The notes: generated by a model from the letters alone, not told the origin. A stretch of 7,947 bases of DNA from Candidatus Brocadiaceae bacterium (GCA_003567495.1 PWZK01000371.1:1-7947), one strand, 5' to 3'; positions 1 through 6,015 are shown, counted from the stretch's first letter. Made by a program: numbers and translations.

Positions 1-218
1 CCACATTGACTGAGATACCGATACTGGAGGGCTTGATAGGGGCGGGAATGGGCAGCGGCCCCGCCCTGGCGCTGCTACTGGCCGGGCCGGCGCTCAGCCT
101 GCCGAATATGCTCGTTATACAGAGCGTGCTTGGAACAAAAAAAACGCTCGTCTTCGTCCTGCTGGTGGTGGTCATGTCTACCGCTGCCGGAATAATTTAC
201 GGCGGAATAGTTGTATGA
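1..218 (+). CDS. Permease of the DUF318/ArsP type, C-terminal end (5' end outside window)
   Basis: Only the last 71 residues are visible. The reading frame is open to the left edge, so the TTG at position 6 is an internal Leu codon and not a start. The visible part reads as two hydrophobic spans, roughly residues 17-39 and 47-70, joined by a short loop holding a GTKK turn. The motifs LTEIPI, GMGSGPALALLLAGPALSLP and NMLVIQSVLG resemble the end of the predicted permease family (DUF318/ArsP_1), whose studied members are inner-membrane exporters of trivalent organoarsenicals. The substrate here is not shown. The next gene is a small CxxC thioredoxin-fold protein starting 32 nt downstream, a common partner of these permeases in anaerobes. 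This supports the assignment and suggests metal(loid) or thiol-related transport. Confidence is good for the family and low for the substrate. Confidence 0.75.
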   Translation, partial: TLTEIPILEGLIGAGMGSGPALALLLAGPALSLPNMLVIQSVLGTKKTLVFVLLVVVMSTAAGIIYGGIVV

Positions 219-250
219 AAGCGTTAACCTGAATTGAGGAGAAGAGAAAA

Positions 251-484
251 ATGACCAAAGTTGAAATACTCGGACCTGGCTGTGCGAAATGTCAAAAGAC
301 AGGCGAAATTATCGAAAAGCAGATAAAAGAAAGCGGCATTGAAGCTGAAATCAAGCACGTCACCGACCTCGATGATATCGCGAAACGGGGGGTTATGATG
401 ACCCCGGCAGTCGTGGTGGACGGAGAAGTCAAAGTGCAGGGGAAAGTTCCGAAAACGAAGGAAATAAAATCATGGTTCGAATAA
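251..484 (+). CDS. Small thioredoxin-fold redox-active disulfide protein (CxxC, TM0996/MTH895-like)
   Basis: A complete 77-residue protein with a Shine-Dalgarno GAGGAG at 236-241, nine bases before ATG 251. Residues 3-10 form the first beta strand and lead into the active site C11-A-K-C14. The cis-proline loop of the thioredoxin fold is T51-P52, followed by strand AVVVDG and the KVQGKVP segment. There is no signal peptide or membrane span, so it should be cytoplasmic. Length and motif order match the small redox-active disulfide protein 2 family, in which the CxxC pair is thought to carry out thiol-disulfide exchange. It lies 32 nt after the permease stop and 21 nt before the ferredoxin ATG, so one transcript is likely. 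It may reduce or deliver a thiol-bound metal(loid) to the permease, but that role is inferred from neighbourhood only. Confidence 0.85.
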   Translation: MTKVEILGPGCAKCQKTGEIIEKQIKESGIEAEIKHVTDLDDIAKRGVMMTPAVVVDGEVKVQGKVPKTKEIKSWFE

Positions 485-505
485 AAAATCGCATTGGAGG
501 ATATC

Positions 506-760
506 ATGACTGTTAAAGATACTCCGCGAGAGCATATCCCGTTGTGCCCGACCATTGATTACGAAAAATGCACTGGCTGTGGCACGTGTACTTTGTTGAC
601 CATATTATCTCTCCCTTTTTCGGTTTATCCGTCAAATAAGCCGTTAGTACGAAAGCATCTCCTTCTTTGTGTATTTTTCCACAACGCACAGCCACTTACC
701 ACCTACCTGGGTCTTATGATAGAACCTGTAGTTCATTCTCACTGCAGAGTCGGTTTTTGA
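506..760 (+). pseudogene. 4Fe-4S ferredoxin, truncated after the first cluster motif
   Basis: Translation most likely starts at ATG 506, placed five bases after TGGAGG (495-500). A TTG at 494 is in frame but overlaps the ribosome binding site. Residues 1-28 (506-589) are typical of a small bacterial ferredoxin: a charged lead, then PTIDYEKCTGCGTC, giving the first three cysteines C22, C25 and C28 of a 4Fe-4S motif. A genuine family member would continue with the fourth cysteine about four residues later and then a second C-x3-C-x2-C-x3-C set. Here the frame instead runs through 56 residues of unrelated sequence to a TGA at 758-760, with no further ferredoxin motif. The break falls directly after codon 28. 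The product could not bind a complete cluster. The intact gene was probably the third member of the permease/thioredoxin operon. A deletion, an insertion or an assembly join at about 589 are all possible. Confidence 0.7.
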
Positions 761-844
761 CTGGATTACCACTTGAGGCGTTAGCAATGTCTCTTCAATT
801 TTATTTTCCATCCCTCTCAATTCCGGGTGTTCTAATATATGTCT
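591..844 (-). pseudogene. Remnant of a small BECR-nuclease-like protein (HPE...TAYLTD..KKGEIIW family), frameshifted
   Basis: On the minus strand the frame from 844 reads RHILEHPELRGMENKIEE, then about 40 further residues ending GGKWLCVVEKYTK before a stop near 651. From about 670 the adjacent frame continues EGDAFVLTAYLTDKPKKG and EIIWSTK, ending at 591. Joined, these form a protein of about 85 residues with the order HPEL, RFY, WLCVVEK, FVLTAYLTD, KKGEIIW. That pattern recurs in short uncharacterised bacterial proteins that I associate with BECR-fold (barnase-EndoU-ColicinE5/D-RelE) nucleases; the exact family name is uncertain. One frameshift lies between about 681 and 661. A second is likely near 844, where an in-frame TAA (845-847) precedes RHIL although coding-like sequence continues in another frame. 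The natural stop after K appears to be lost at the 589/590 junction. No intact start or ribosome binding site is visible. Confidence 0.5.
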
Positions 845-934
845 TTAACTGCACACTTTTTACCACAAAAAGGCGGGCCGCTCAAACTACCTGGGGGGAA
901 TTTAAAGGAAAATTCTCTCCACATCACCTGAACT

Positions 935-1237
935 GACGACGGTTTTCGCGCATATATCAGAGAGTTGGGTGAACGCATAGTTGAGATTCACCACAACGGT
1001 GTAAACCACTACTGGGGTCGTTACATGGAACATCAGCCCCCACACATGAACAACACGATAGACTTCCAGGGAACCTATGCAATGCTCAAAGAGATACCCT
1101 ACGCTGGACCGATTGTCTGCGAGATTCAGGGACAGGACATTGAGCAAGTCATACGCCATTGCCAGGAATCAAAGGAGATGATCGTTGGTATTTGGAACGG
1201 TAGCAGAAACCTGAGCCAACGTTGGAATGTTTCGTAA
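935..1237 (+). pseudogene. Sugar phosphate isomerase/epimerase (xylose isomerase-like TIM barrel), C-terminal fragment
   Basis: The frame reads DDGFRAYIRELGERIVEIHH, then NGVNHYWGRYMEHQPPHMNN, TIDFQGTYAMLKEIPYAGPI and VCEIQGQDIEQVIRHCQESK, ending IVGIWNG plus a short tail at TAA 1235-1237. This is the usual end of AP-endonuclease-2/xylose-isomerase-like sugar phosphate isomerases: a FRAYIREL helix, a strand with a metal-site histidine (EIHHNG), a DF...L..I.Y.GP helix, and the last strand with a glutamate (VCEIQG). Only about 100 of the 270-330 residues normal for the family are present. An in-frame TGA (929-931) closes the frame upstream, and nothing like the N-terminal half lies between 840 and 931. 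I see no ribosome binding site before any candidate start (TTG 965 is internal by homology). It is therefore a decayed or rearranged fragment. Confidence 0.6.
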
Positions 1238-1334
1238 AACACGGCCGAACCTGGGCATATCATGGAACGGCCAGGTGTTCGTGGCCTGTGAGAAGGGACT
1301 TAACGCCTGTGCGAGGTCTCCTCTTGGTTTATGA
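1227..1334 (+). other. Short unassigned reading frame, possibly the displaced 3' end of the ferredoxin
   Basis: This frame is open from a TGA at 1212-1214 to a TGA at 1332-1334. It gives 35 residues from ATG 1227, including SWNGQVFVACEKGLNACARS and then PLGL. The two cysteines (1287-1289 and 1308-1310) have the spacing of the first and third cysteines of a C-x3-C-x2-C-x3-C-P ferredoxin motif. The second position is Leu instead of Cys, and a cysteine before PLG appears to be missing. The stop lies six bases before the hairpin at 1341, as expected for a real 3' gene end. No start signal or ribosome binding site is visible. The match rests on few residues, the upstream part overlaps the isomerase fragment in another frame, and chance is a serious alternative. 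Confidence 0.2.
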
Positions 1335-1340
1335 AATATG

Positions 1341-1364
1341 CGGGATAGAATACAATTCATCCCG
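1341..1364. terminator. Strong hairpin between convergent units (possible bidirectional terminator)
   Basis: The plus strand has arms CGGGAT-A-GAAT and ATTC-ATCCCG around the loop ACA. This makes a 10-bp stem with a single bulged base. It lies 54 bases downstream of the mnmE stop on the minus strand and six bases after the TGA at 1332-1334 on the plus strand. Neither side has a clear T tract, so intrinsic termination may be weak. It could instead be a 3'-end stabilising structure. Nothing else is recognisable between 1365 and 1417. Confidence 0.45.
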
Positions 1365-1417
1365 TTGGAGTAGTCGTTCAACCTTCAACTACGGATGGGA
1401 CAACGTCAAACCTGTGG

Positions 1418-2926
1418 CTATTTTCCTATACAAAACCTGCTGAAAATATGGTCCAGTATTTCCATATTGCCGGTGTCGCCCGTCACCTGGGCCAGAGCGT
1501 CTGAGGCTTCCCGAAGGCACACCGCTGCAAATTCATAGCTCAGCCCTTCAGCAACCGCCTGTTCCGCCTCTTTCATATGTGCGACGGCCTGTCTTATCGC
1601 TTCGCGCTGTCTGGCGTTGAAAAGGCGGTCGGCGGGCGAGGCGTCCAGCCCGCCTTCAATCACCACCCGCTCGATAGCATCTTTCAGTCGCACGATACCT
1701 TCTTCTTTCAGTGCGGATACGTATATAGTACTCCTTACTTTCCCGGAGAAGGGGGTCGGGTCGGCTTCCAGGGGGAGGTCTATTTTGTTGAAAACGCACA
1801 GCGTGCGTTCTCTGTCGATGTGTGCGACGATATTTTTCCATCCTTCGGGCAGGGGCCGGCCGGCGTCAAATACCAGGATCACGAGCTGCGCACTTTCTAA
1901 AGCGTCTCTTGCGCGCTTTGCGGCCAGGGCATCAATGTCCTCGCATTCGCCCCCGCTGCGTTTGACGTCGGAGGCGGGCCCAGGTTCCGGGCACTCCACG
2001 CCTGCCGTGTCGGTGACGGCGAAGGATATGCCGTTTATCTCTACGTATTCGCTAACCGGATCGCGGGTCGTGCCGGCTTTTTTGTGCACCATTGCGCTTT
2101 TCCTTCCGCTCAAACGGTTCAGAATGCTCGATTTGCCGGCGTTGGGCGGTCCGCACATAGTCACGTTCAGGCGATCCGAGCCGGTTAATTCGCCGCGACT
2201 CTTCTTTGATTCGGCCGAAAGTCTTTCGCGCAGGCTTCTGCAGCGGTTCAGGAAATCTTTTTCCGGCATCGTTTCTATGCCCTGCACGTCGAAGTCCAGT
2301 GCGGCTTCAATAGTTGCAAGGAGTTCAAAGAGTTCGTTTTCGGCAGCTTTTGCAAGGTCGGAAGCGTTTCCGGCAAGCCGGGCGTTTGCAGCCGTCAGTT
2401 CCGCTTTGTTTCTTGCAGTAATTACGGACATCACGGCTTCGGCCTGCGCAAGGTCTATACGGCCGTTAATGAATGCCCTGCGGGTAAACTCGCCCGGGCG
2501 GGCGAGGCGAAGGTTTTTTGGAAACGATTTCAGCAGTGCGTCCAGCACCATGTCAACCACGGCCGGGGAGCCGGGCACATGCATTTCCACCACATCCTCT
2601 CTGGTATAGGAGCGCGGGGCGCGCATGGTATAGCGCACTGCCGGCACGTTAAGGCATTCTTCCGGAAGCCTGAACAGCCCTGGTGCGGCGCTGAAGCTGC
2701 GCGGTGAGGAACTCGCCCCGGAATCCGTGATGAACATGGAATCGGCGACGTGGAGCGAGAAGGGGCCGCTGAGCCTGACTATTGCCCGCATGGCCGCCCC
2801 CCGGGCTGTCGATACGGCCACTATCGTATCGGCATGCGGGTCGGGAGGAACGGGCCCTGGTATTCCTGAATTGCAGGTTTGTGGGGCTGGTGGGTCGCAA
2901 TTTGGTCGTTGATTTTTACCGTTCAT
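1418..2926 (-). CDS. mnmE: tRNA uridine-5-carboxymethylaminomethyl(34) synthesis GTPase MnmE
   Basis: MnmE is a cytoplasmic GTPase that works with MnmG to add the (carboxymethyl)aminomethyl group to C5 of wobble U34 in certain tRNAs, using a folate one-carbon donor. The protein has 502 residues from ATG 2926. The N-terminal folate-binding domain starts near residue 33 (DTIVAVST...VRLSGP) and contains EDVVEMHVPGSP and RPGEFTRRAFINGRIDLAQA (about 143-162). The G domain has P-loop GPPNAGKSS (259-267), TTRD (286-289), DTAG (306-309) and NKID (380-383). The C-terminus is FSRFCIGK, whose cysteine is the conserved functional residue. It is longer than the usual 450-460 residues because of a proline-rich N-terminal extension of about 32 residues and extra residues after DTAG. 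The ATG overlaps the citrate synthase stop by 11 bp with no clear ribosome binding site, suggesting translational coupling. No good downstream start exists before DTIVAV. Confidence 0.93.
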   Translation of the reverse strand: MNGKNQRPNCDPPAPQTCNSGIPGPVPPDPHADTIVAVSTARGAAMRAIVRLSGPFSLHVADSMFITDSGASSSPRSFSAAPGLFRLPEECLNVPAVRYTMRAPRSYTREDVVEMHVPGSPAVVDMVLDALLKSFPKNLRLARPGEFTRRAFINGRIDLAQAEAVMSVITARNKAELTAANARLAGNASDLAKAAENELFELLATIEAALDFDVQGIETMPEKDFLNRCRSLRERLSAESKKSRGELTGSDRLNVTMCGPPNAGKSSILNRLSGRKSAMVHKKAGTTRDPVSEYVEINGISFAVTDTAGVECPEPGPASDVKRSGGECEDIDALAAKRARDALESAQLVILVFDAGRPLPEGWKNIVAHIDRERTLCVFNKIDLPLEADPTPFSGKVRSTIYVSALKEEGIVRLKDAIERVVIEGGLDASPADRLFNARQREAIRQAVAHMKEAEQAVAEGLSYEFAAVCLREASDALAQVTGDTGNMEILDHIFSRFCIGK

Positions 2927-4274
2927 CAAGTGGCACGTATGACAACTCGGTGTCTGTTCTGATATGTTTGTAGGCCGGCCGGATGATCCTTCCGCCGTTT
3001 ATTATCTCTTCTATCCGGTGTGCGCTCCAACCGGCTATCCTGGAGACGGCGAAGAGTGGGGTGTACAGGTCTTCAGGGATGTCGAGCATTTCATATACAA
3101 ACCCGGAATAGAAATCAACGTTTGGCGATATCTTTTTGTCGATTTTTTTAACTCGTTTGAACACTTCCGGTGCAAGGCGTGCAACTGTGTCATATAATTT
3201 ATACTCTTCCATACACCCTTTTTCTTCCGCCATTTGTTTTATCTTCTCATCCAGAAGAACCGCCCTGGGGTCTGACAGCGTATATACTGCGTGGCCCATT
3301 CCATATACAAGGCCGGTGCGGTCGAAAGCGTCTTTGTTGAGGATGCGCTCTATGTAGGCCTCAACCGCGTTTTCATCGTTCCAGTCGGAGACGTTTTCTT
3401 TCACATCTTCCATCATATGTTTGACTTTTATGTTCGCTCCGCCGTGCCTTGTGCCTTTTAAAGACCCGACAGCGGCTGAAACCGCCGAATAGGTGTCTGT
3501 GCTTGAAGAGGATATGACGTGGATGGAGAACGCGGAGTTGTTGCCACCGCTATGCTCGGCATGCAGAACCAACATAAGATCAAGTATCTCCGCTTCGGAT
3601 CGGGTGCAGGAGGAGTCGGGGCGTATGAGTTTCAGTATGCATTCGGATGTGCTGTCTTCGGGAGACGGCGTATGAATGTAAAGGCTTTTTTGTCCGTAGT
3701 AGTGTTGTTTTGCCTGAAATGCATAAGAGACAAAAACGGGGAATCGGGCGATTAACCCTATGCATTGTTTGAGTACATTTTTGATGGAGTAATCTTCCGG
3801 ATTATCATCATAGGAGTACGCCGCCAGCACGCTTCGCGCCAGTTTGTTCATTATATTGTCGCTTGGCGCTTCCAGAATCATCTTTTTGGTAAATCCTTCC
3901 GGCAGACATCGTTCTTCCCCGAGCATCCTGGAGAAGGCTTCCAGTTCGTCCTTTTTTGGCAATCTGCCCATCAGCAGCAGGTAAATGGTTTCTTCGAACC
4001 CGAACCGGCTTTCGGCTTGAAACCCCTGCGTGAGCTCTTTGATATCGATACCCCTGTATCTGAGGCGGCCTTCCACGGGGGTTTTTTCGCCTTCGTCCAT
4101 GACATACCCGTGTACGTCGCCGATTTTTGTCAACCCGACCAGTACGCCGCTGCCATCTTCATTCCTGAGCCCGCGCTTGACGTTGTAGCGGGAATAATAG
4201 TCGGGTTTAATCCGACCTTTTTCCTCTATTTCTCTGCTGCATTTTTCAATGTCAAAACATGTTTTTTCATTCAT
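2916..4274 (-). CDS. gltA: Citrate synthase
   Basis: Condenses acetyl-CoA with oxaloacetate to give citrate in the cytoplasm. The 452-residue protein starts at ATG 4274, with GAGG nine bases upstream; an in-frame alternative start at 4307 lies inside the leader hairpin and is unlikely. The N-terminal part carries RYRGIDI (72-78), FEETIYLLLMG (93-103) and LPKKDEL. The catalytic set is recognisable: His241 in LHAEHSGG, His277 in TRHGGAN, and Asp335 in VYTLSDPRA after GMGH. Arg420 in GWSAHRIEE is the citrate-contacting arginine of the family. The GMGHAVYTLSDPR form marks the subgroup common in clostridia and some other anaerobes. 2-Methylcitrate synthase activity cannot be excluded from sequence alone. 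It is the first gene after a strong promoter, and its 3' end overlaps mnmE. The leader suggests possible attenuation. Confidence 0.93.
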   Translation of the reverse strand: MNEKTCFDIEKCSREIEEKGRIKPDYYSRYNVKRGLRNEDGSGVLVGLTKIGDVHGYVMDEGEKTPVEGRLRYRGIDIKELTQGFQAESRFGFEETIYLLLMGRLPKKDELEAFSRMLGEERCLPEGFTKKMILEAPSDNIMNKLARSVLAAYSYDDNPEDYSIKNVLKQCIGLIARFPVFVSYAFQAKQHYYGQKSLYIHTPSPEDSTSECILKLIRPDSSCTRSEAEILDLMLVLHAEHSGGNNSAFSIHVISSSSTDTYSAVSAAVGSLKGTRHGGANIKVKHMMEDVKENVSDWNDENAVEAYIERILNKDAFDRTGLVYGMGHAVYTLSDPRAVLLDEKIKQMAEEKGCMEEYKLYDTVARLAPEVFKRVKKIDKKISPNVDFYSGFVYEMLDIPEDLYTPLFAVSRIAGWSAHRIEEIINGGRIIRPAYKHIRTDTELSYVPLDER

Positions 4275-4305
4275 TTGTAAACACCTCAAAACTGGAAAGA
4301 TTTGC

Positions 4306-4331
4306 AAAAAACCGGAGCGTGCCCGGGTTTT
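4306..4331 (-). terminator. Terminator-like hairpin in the citrate synthase leader (attenuator candidate)
   Basis: On the minus strand the 5' arm AAAACCCGGG (4331-4322) pairs with TCCGGTTTT (4316-4308), with one bulged C and a loop of about five bases. The 3' arm runs into six T residues (4311-4306). This has the form of an intrinsic terminator. It lies only about 12 bases after the predicted transcription start and about 32 bases before the citrate synthase ATG. It could abort part of the transcripts, be opened by an unseen factor, or simply protect the 5' end of the mRNA. The mirror-image hairpin on the plus strand is followed by TTTTCTTT, but no plus-strand gene lies upstream. Confidence 0.45.
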
Positions 4332-4349
4332 CTTTGTCGAAACATCAAC

Positions 4350-4378
4350 ATTATACGCGTCGCGGAGTGATTTGTCAA
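4350..4378 (-). promoter_or_regulatory. Consensus sigma70 promoter for citrate synthase-mnmE
   Basis: The minus strand has a perfect TTGACA (4378-4373), a 17-bp spacer and a perfect TATAAT (4355-4350). The predicted start of transcription is near 4343, giving a leader of about 69 nt before ATG 4274. All twelve hexamer bases and the spacer match the consensus, so strong housekeeping expression is expected unless repressed or attenuated. Confidence 0.85.
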
Positions 4379-4380
4379 AG

Positions 4381-4404
4381 TTGCGGATTTTTTATGTGCC
4401 GCAA
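4381..4404. promoter_or_regulatory. Inverted repeat next to the -35 box (operator candidate)
   Basis: TTGCGG (4381-4386) and CCGCAA (4399-4404) are perfect complements separated by 12 AT-rich bases. The repeat ends two bases upstream of the -35 TTGACA on the minus strand, so a dimeric regulator bound here would touch polymerase. The symmetry is seen directly; the regulator is unknown. It could also fold in RNA if aroDE transcripts read through. Confidence 0.35.
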
Positions 4405-4417
4405 TTTTCCAAAAGTT

Positions 4418-4436
4418 ATGGGAAATTGTGTCCCAT
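4418..4436 (-). terminator. Weak terminator candidate after aroDE
   Basis: ATGGGA and TCCCAT form a perfect 6-bp stem with a 7-base loop, starting 16 bases after the aroDE stop on the minus strand. It is followed by AACTTTT, a poor T tract. It is well placed to end the etfA-acyl-CoA dehydrogenase-aroDE transcript but is weak thermodynamically. Confidence 0.35.
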
Positions 4437-4452
4437 GTCACTTCTTCTTATT

Positions 4453-5958
4453 TCACACGAAAGCATCCAATTTCTCGCGCACCACGTCGGCCATTATCTC
4501 ACGCGGCGGCTGCTTTCCGGTCCAGATACGGAACTGTTCCGCGGCCTGGGCGACGAACCAGTCGAAGCCGGAGGCCGTGACGCAGCCCGCCTCCCGCGCA
4601 TCGCGAAGAAGGCGCGTTTGGATCGGGTTATATACGGCATCGAATACCAGGGGGCGGCGTGAAAGCATTTTTTTCGGTGCGGGCGAACGTTCTGTATCGG
4701 GATGCATGCCGACGGATGTGGTGTTGATGATGATATCCGGCCGACACGCTTCCATTTCAGAAAGCCCGCAGGCTTTTGCGCCCGCTTCGGAAGCCAGCTT
4801 CTGAGCCCTTGATATTGTCCTGTTGGCTATTATAAGCTCTTTTACTGAGTCTGCAAGCCCGAATGCCAGCGCCCGGCCGGCGCCGCCTGCGCCGAGCAAA
4901 AGCACGCGGCAGTCTTTAAGCTCGGCGGCGTTTTTCGCTTCCAGCGCCGAGCGCAGTGCGCCGAGTGCGGCGGCCACGTCCGTGTTGTAACCGAACCGCC
5001 GTCCGTCAGTGATATTTACGGTATTCAGTGCGCCCACCCGCTCGACAATATCATCAATTTCGTCCATGAGCGGGATCATGGCCTCCTTATGCGGTATCGT
5101 AACGCTAAGCCCTTTAAGACCGAGCCGTTGAAATGCGTCCAGAAACGTTATGGGGTCTTTTACCTTCATCGGAAGATATGTGGCATTGACGTTGGAGTGA
5201 GCGAATGCTCTGTTGTGTATGGCCGGGCTCATGCTGTGGGCTACGGGATTGGCGGCAACTCCGTAAATGCAGGTGTTTTTATCAATCTGTTTGAACCGGT
5301 AAAGGTCGAGCATATCACGCCATGGAATCTGGCCGGGCGCACTGTTTTTCTCCGGCGTCATGGAAGCAAAACTGAGATACCCCCTGAATTTTGGTGCGAG
5401 CACGCGGGTGGGCAGCCCCTCTTCGCCCATGCAGAGGGCTGTCAGCGGGGTGGAGGCGCCGGAATGTTTTTGCATTAACCCGAGCATGCGGGAGGAGTCG
5501 GAAATGTCCGTCGCCATAGTTGCGATTTTTATCACGTCTGCGCCGCTGTAGTGGCACTGGCGGTAGATCAGCTCCAGGTCTTCCGGGGTTTCTTCAAAGT
5601 TGTGGTATGAGACGATCGTACGGGCGGAAAGGTCGGCCAGGGAAAGCTGCGGGAGACTTTCAAGTTCGATATCTACGTATTCGGCGCCCATATCGGCCGC
5701 ATCTTTCAGCAGCATGAGCCTTTTTTGGTCGTCCCGGGCGGCGGCATGCCCGCATTTTTCCAACGGCCGTTTGGTGACTATGACGGGCCTGTCACGGTTT
5801 CGGCAGATTATCTCCAGTTCTCTTTTAATCCGCGGGTAATCGCCGGCCATGCTGTCAAGTCTTATTTCCGCAATATCGACCTGCGGGGGAAGCGATTTCA
5901 TGGCGCTTATGACGGCGGCCGCATCCGGCTCCGTGATGGAAACGCAGAGTTTGCTCAT
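4453..5958 (-). CDS. aroDE: Bifunctional type I 3-dehydroquinate dehydratase / shikimate dehydrogenase
   Basis: Fused enzyme of 501 residues for steps three and four of the shikimate pathway, in the cytoplasm. Residues 1-220 are a type I dehydroquinase: EIRLD (31-35), catalytic His119 in SYHNF and the Schiff-base Lys144 in VIKIA, then the substrate loop RGYLSFAS and Gln210. Residues about 228-501 are an AroE-type dehydrogenase: NPVAHSMSP (237-245) with the shikimate-binding serines, Lys291 in TIPHK, Asn312 in NTVN, Asp327 in GYNTD, the nucleotide motif GAGGAGRA (356-363), NRT (379-381) favouring NADP, TTSVGM, and Gln471 in AQAA. Both halves keep their catalytic residues. ATG 5958 follows AGGGGGT by about five bases. 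It lies 115 nt after the acyl-CoA dehydrogenase stop, so it may share that transcript. This fusion is known in plants and in chlamydiae and planctomycetes. Confidence 0.95.
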   Translation of the reverse strand: MSKLCVSITEPDAAAVISAMKSLPPQVDIAEIRLDSMAGDYPRIKRELEIICRNRDRPVIVTKRPLEKCGHAAARDDQKRLMLLKDAADMGAEYVDIELESLPQLSLADLSARTIVSYHNFEETPEDLELIYRQCHYSGADVIKIATMATDISDSSRMLGLMQKHSGASTPLTALCMGEEGLPTRVLAPKFRGYLSFASMTPEKNSAPGQIPWRDMLDLYRFKQIDKNTCIYGVAANPVAHSMSPAIHNRAFAHSNVNATYLPMKVKDPITFLDAFQRLGLKGLSVTIPHKEAMIPLMDEIDDIVERVGALNTVNITDGRRFGYNTDVAAALGALRSALEAKNAAELKDCRVLLLGAGGAGRALAFGLADSVKELIIANRTISRAQKLASEAGAKACGLSEMEACRPDIIINTTSVGMHPDTERSPAPKKMLSRRPLVFDAVYNPIQTRLLRDAREAGCVTASGFDWFVAQAAEQFRIWTGKQPPREIMADVVREKLDAFV

Positions 5959-6015
5959 GGACTACCCCCTGATGAAGATCGGTGTGCAGGGTTTATGGGT
6001 TCTTCAGCAATTAAG

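Noticed and set aside
850..900. GC-rich stretch followed by T5 on the minus strand (CGGCCCGCCTTTTT) as an intrinsic terminator
   Set aside because: The GC-rich part cannot form a stem with a loop of at least three bases.
1169..1381. 70-codon minus-strand frame containing SPFSQATNTWPFHDMPRFGR
   Set aside because: The composition looks protein-like, but it overlaps the homology-supported isomerase fragment on the other strand, has no clear ribosome binding site and matches no family I know.
590..1417. Insertion sequence or transposon as the cause of the ferredoxin break
   Set aside because: I see no transposase motif, no terminal inverted repeats and no target-site duplication at the possible ends (around 589 and 1215). 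The 10-bp palindrome CCAACGTTGG at 1216-1225 is not repeated at the left end.
1617..2609. 330-codon plus-strand open frame antisense to mnmE
   Set aside because: It lies wholly opposite a conserved mnmE reading frame. Its product is Ser/Arg-rich with no recognisable motif, as expected of a shadow frame.
3765..4280. 171-codon plus-strand frame antisense to citrate synthase
   Set aside because: Shadow of the well-supported citrate synthase, with no ribosome binding site or family pattern.
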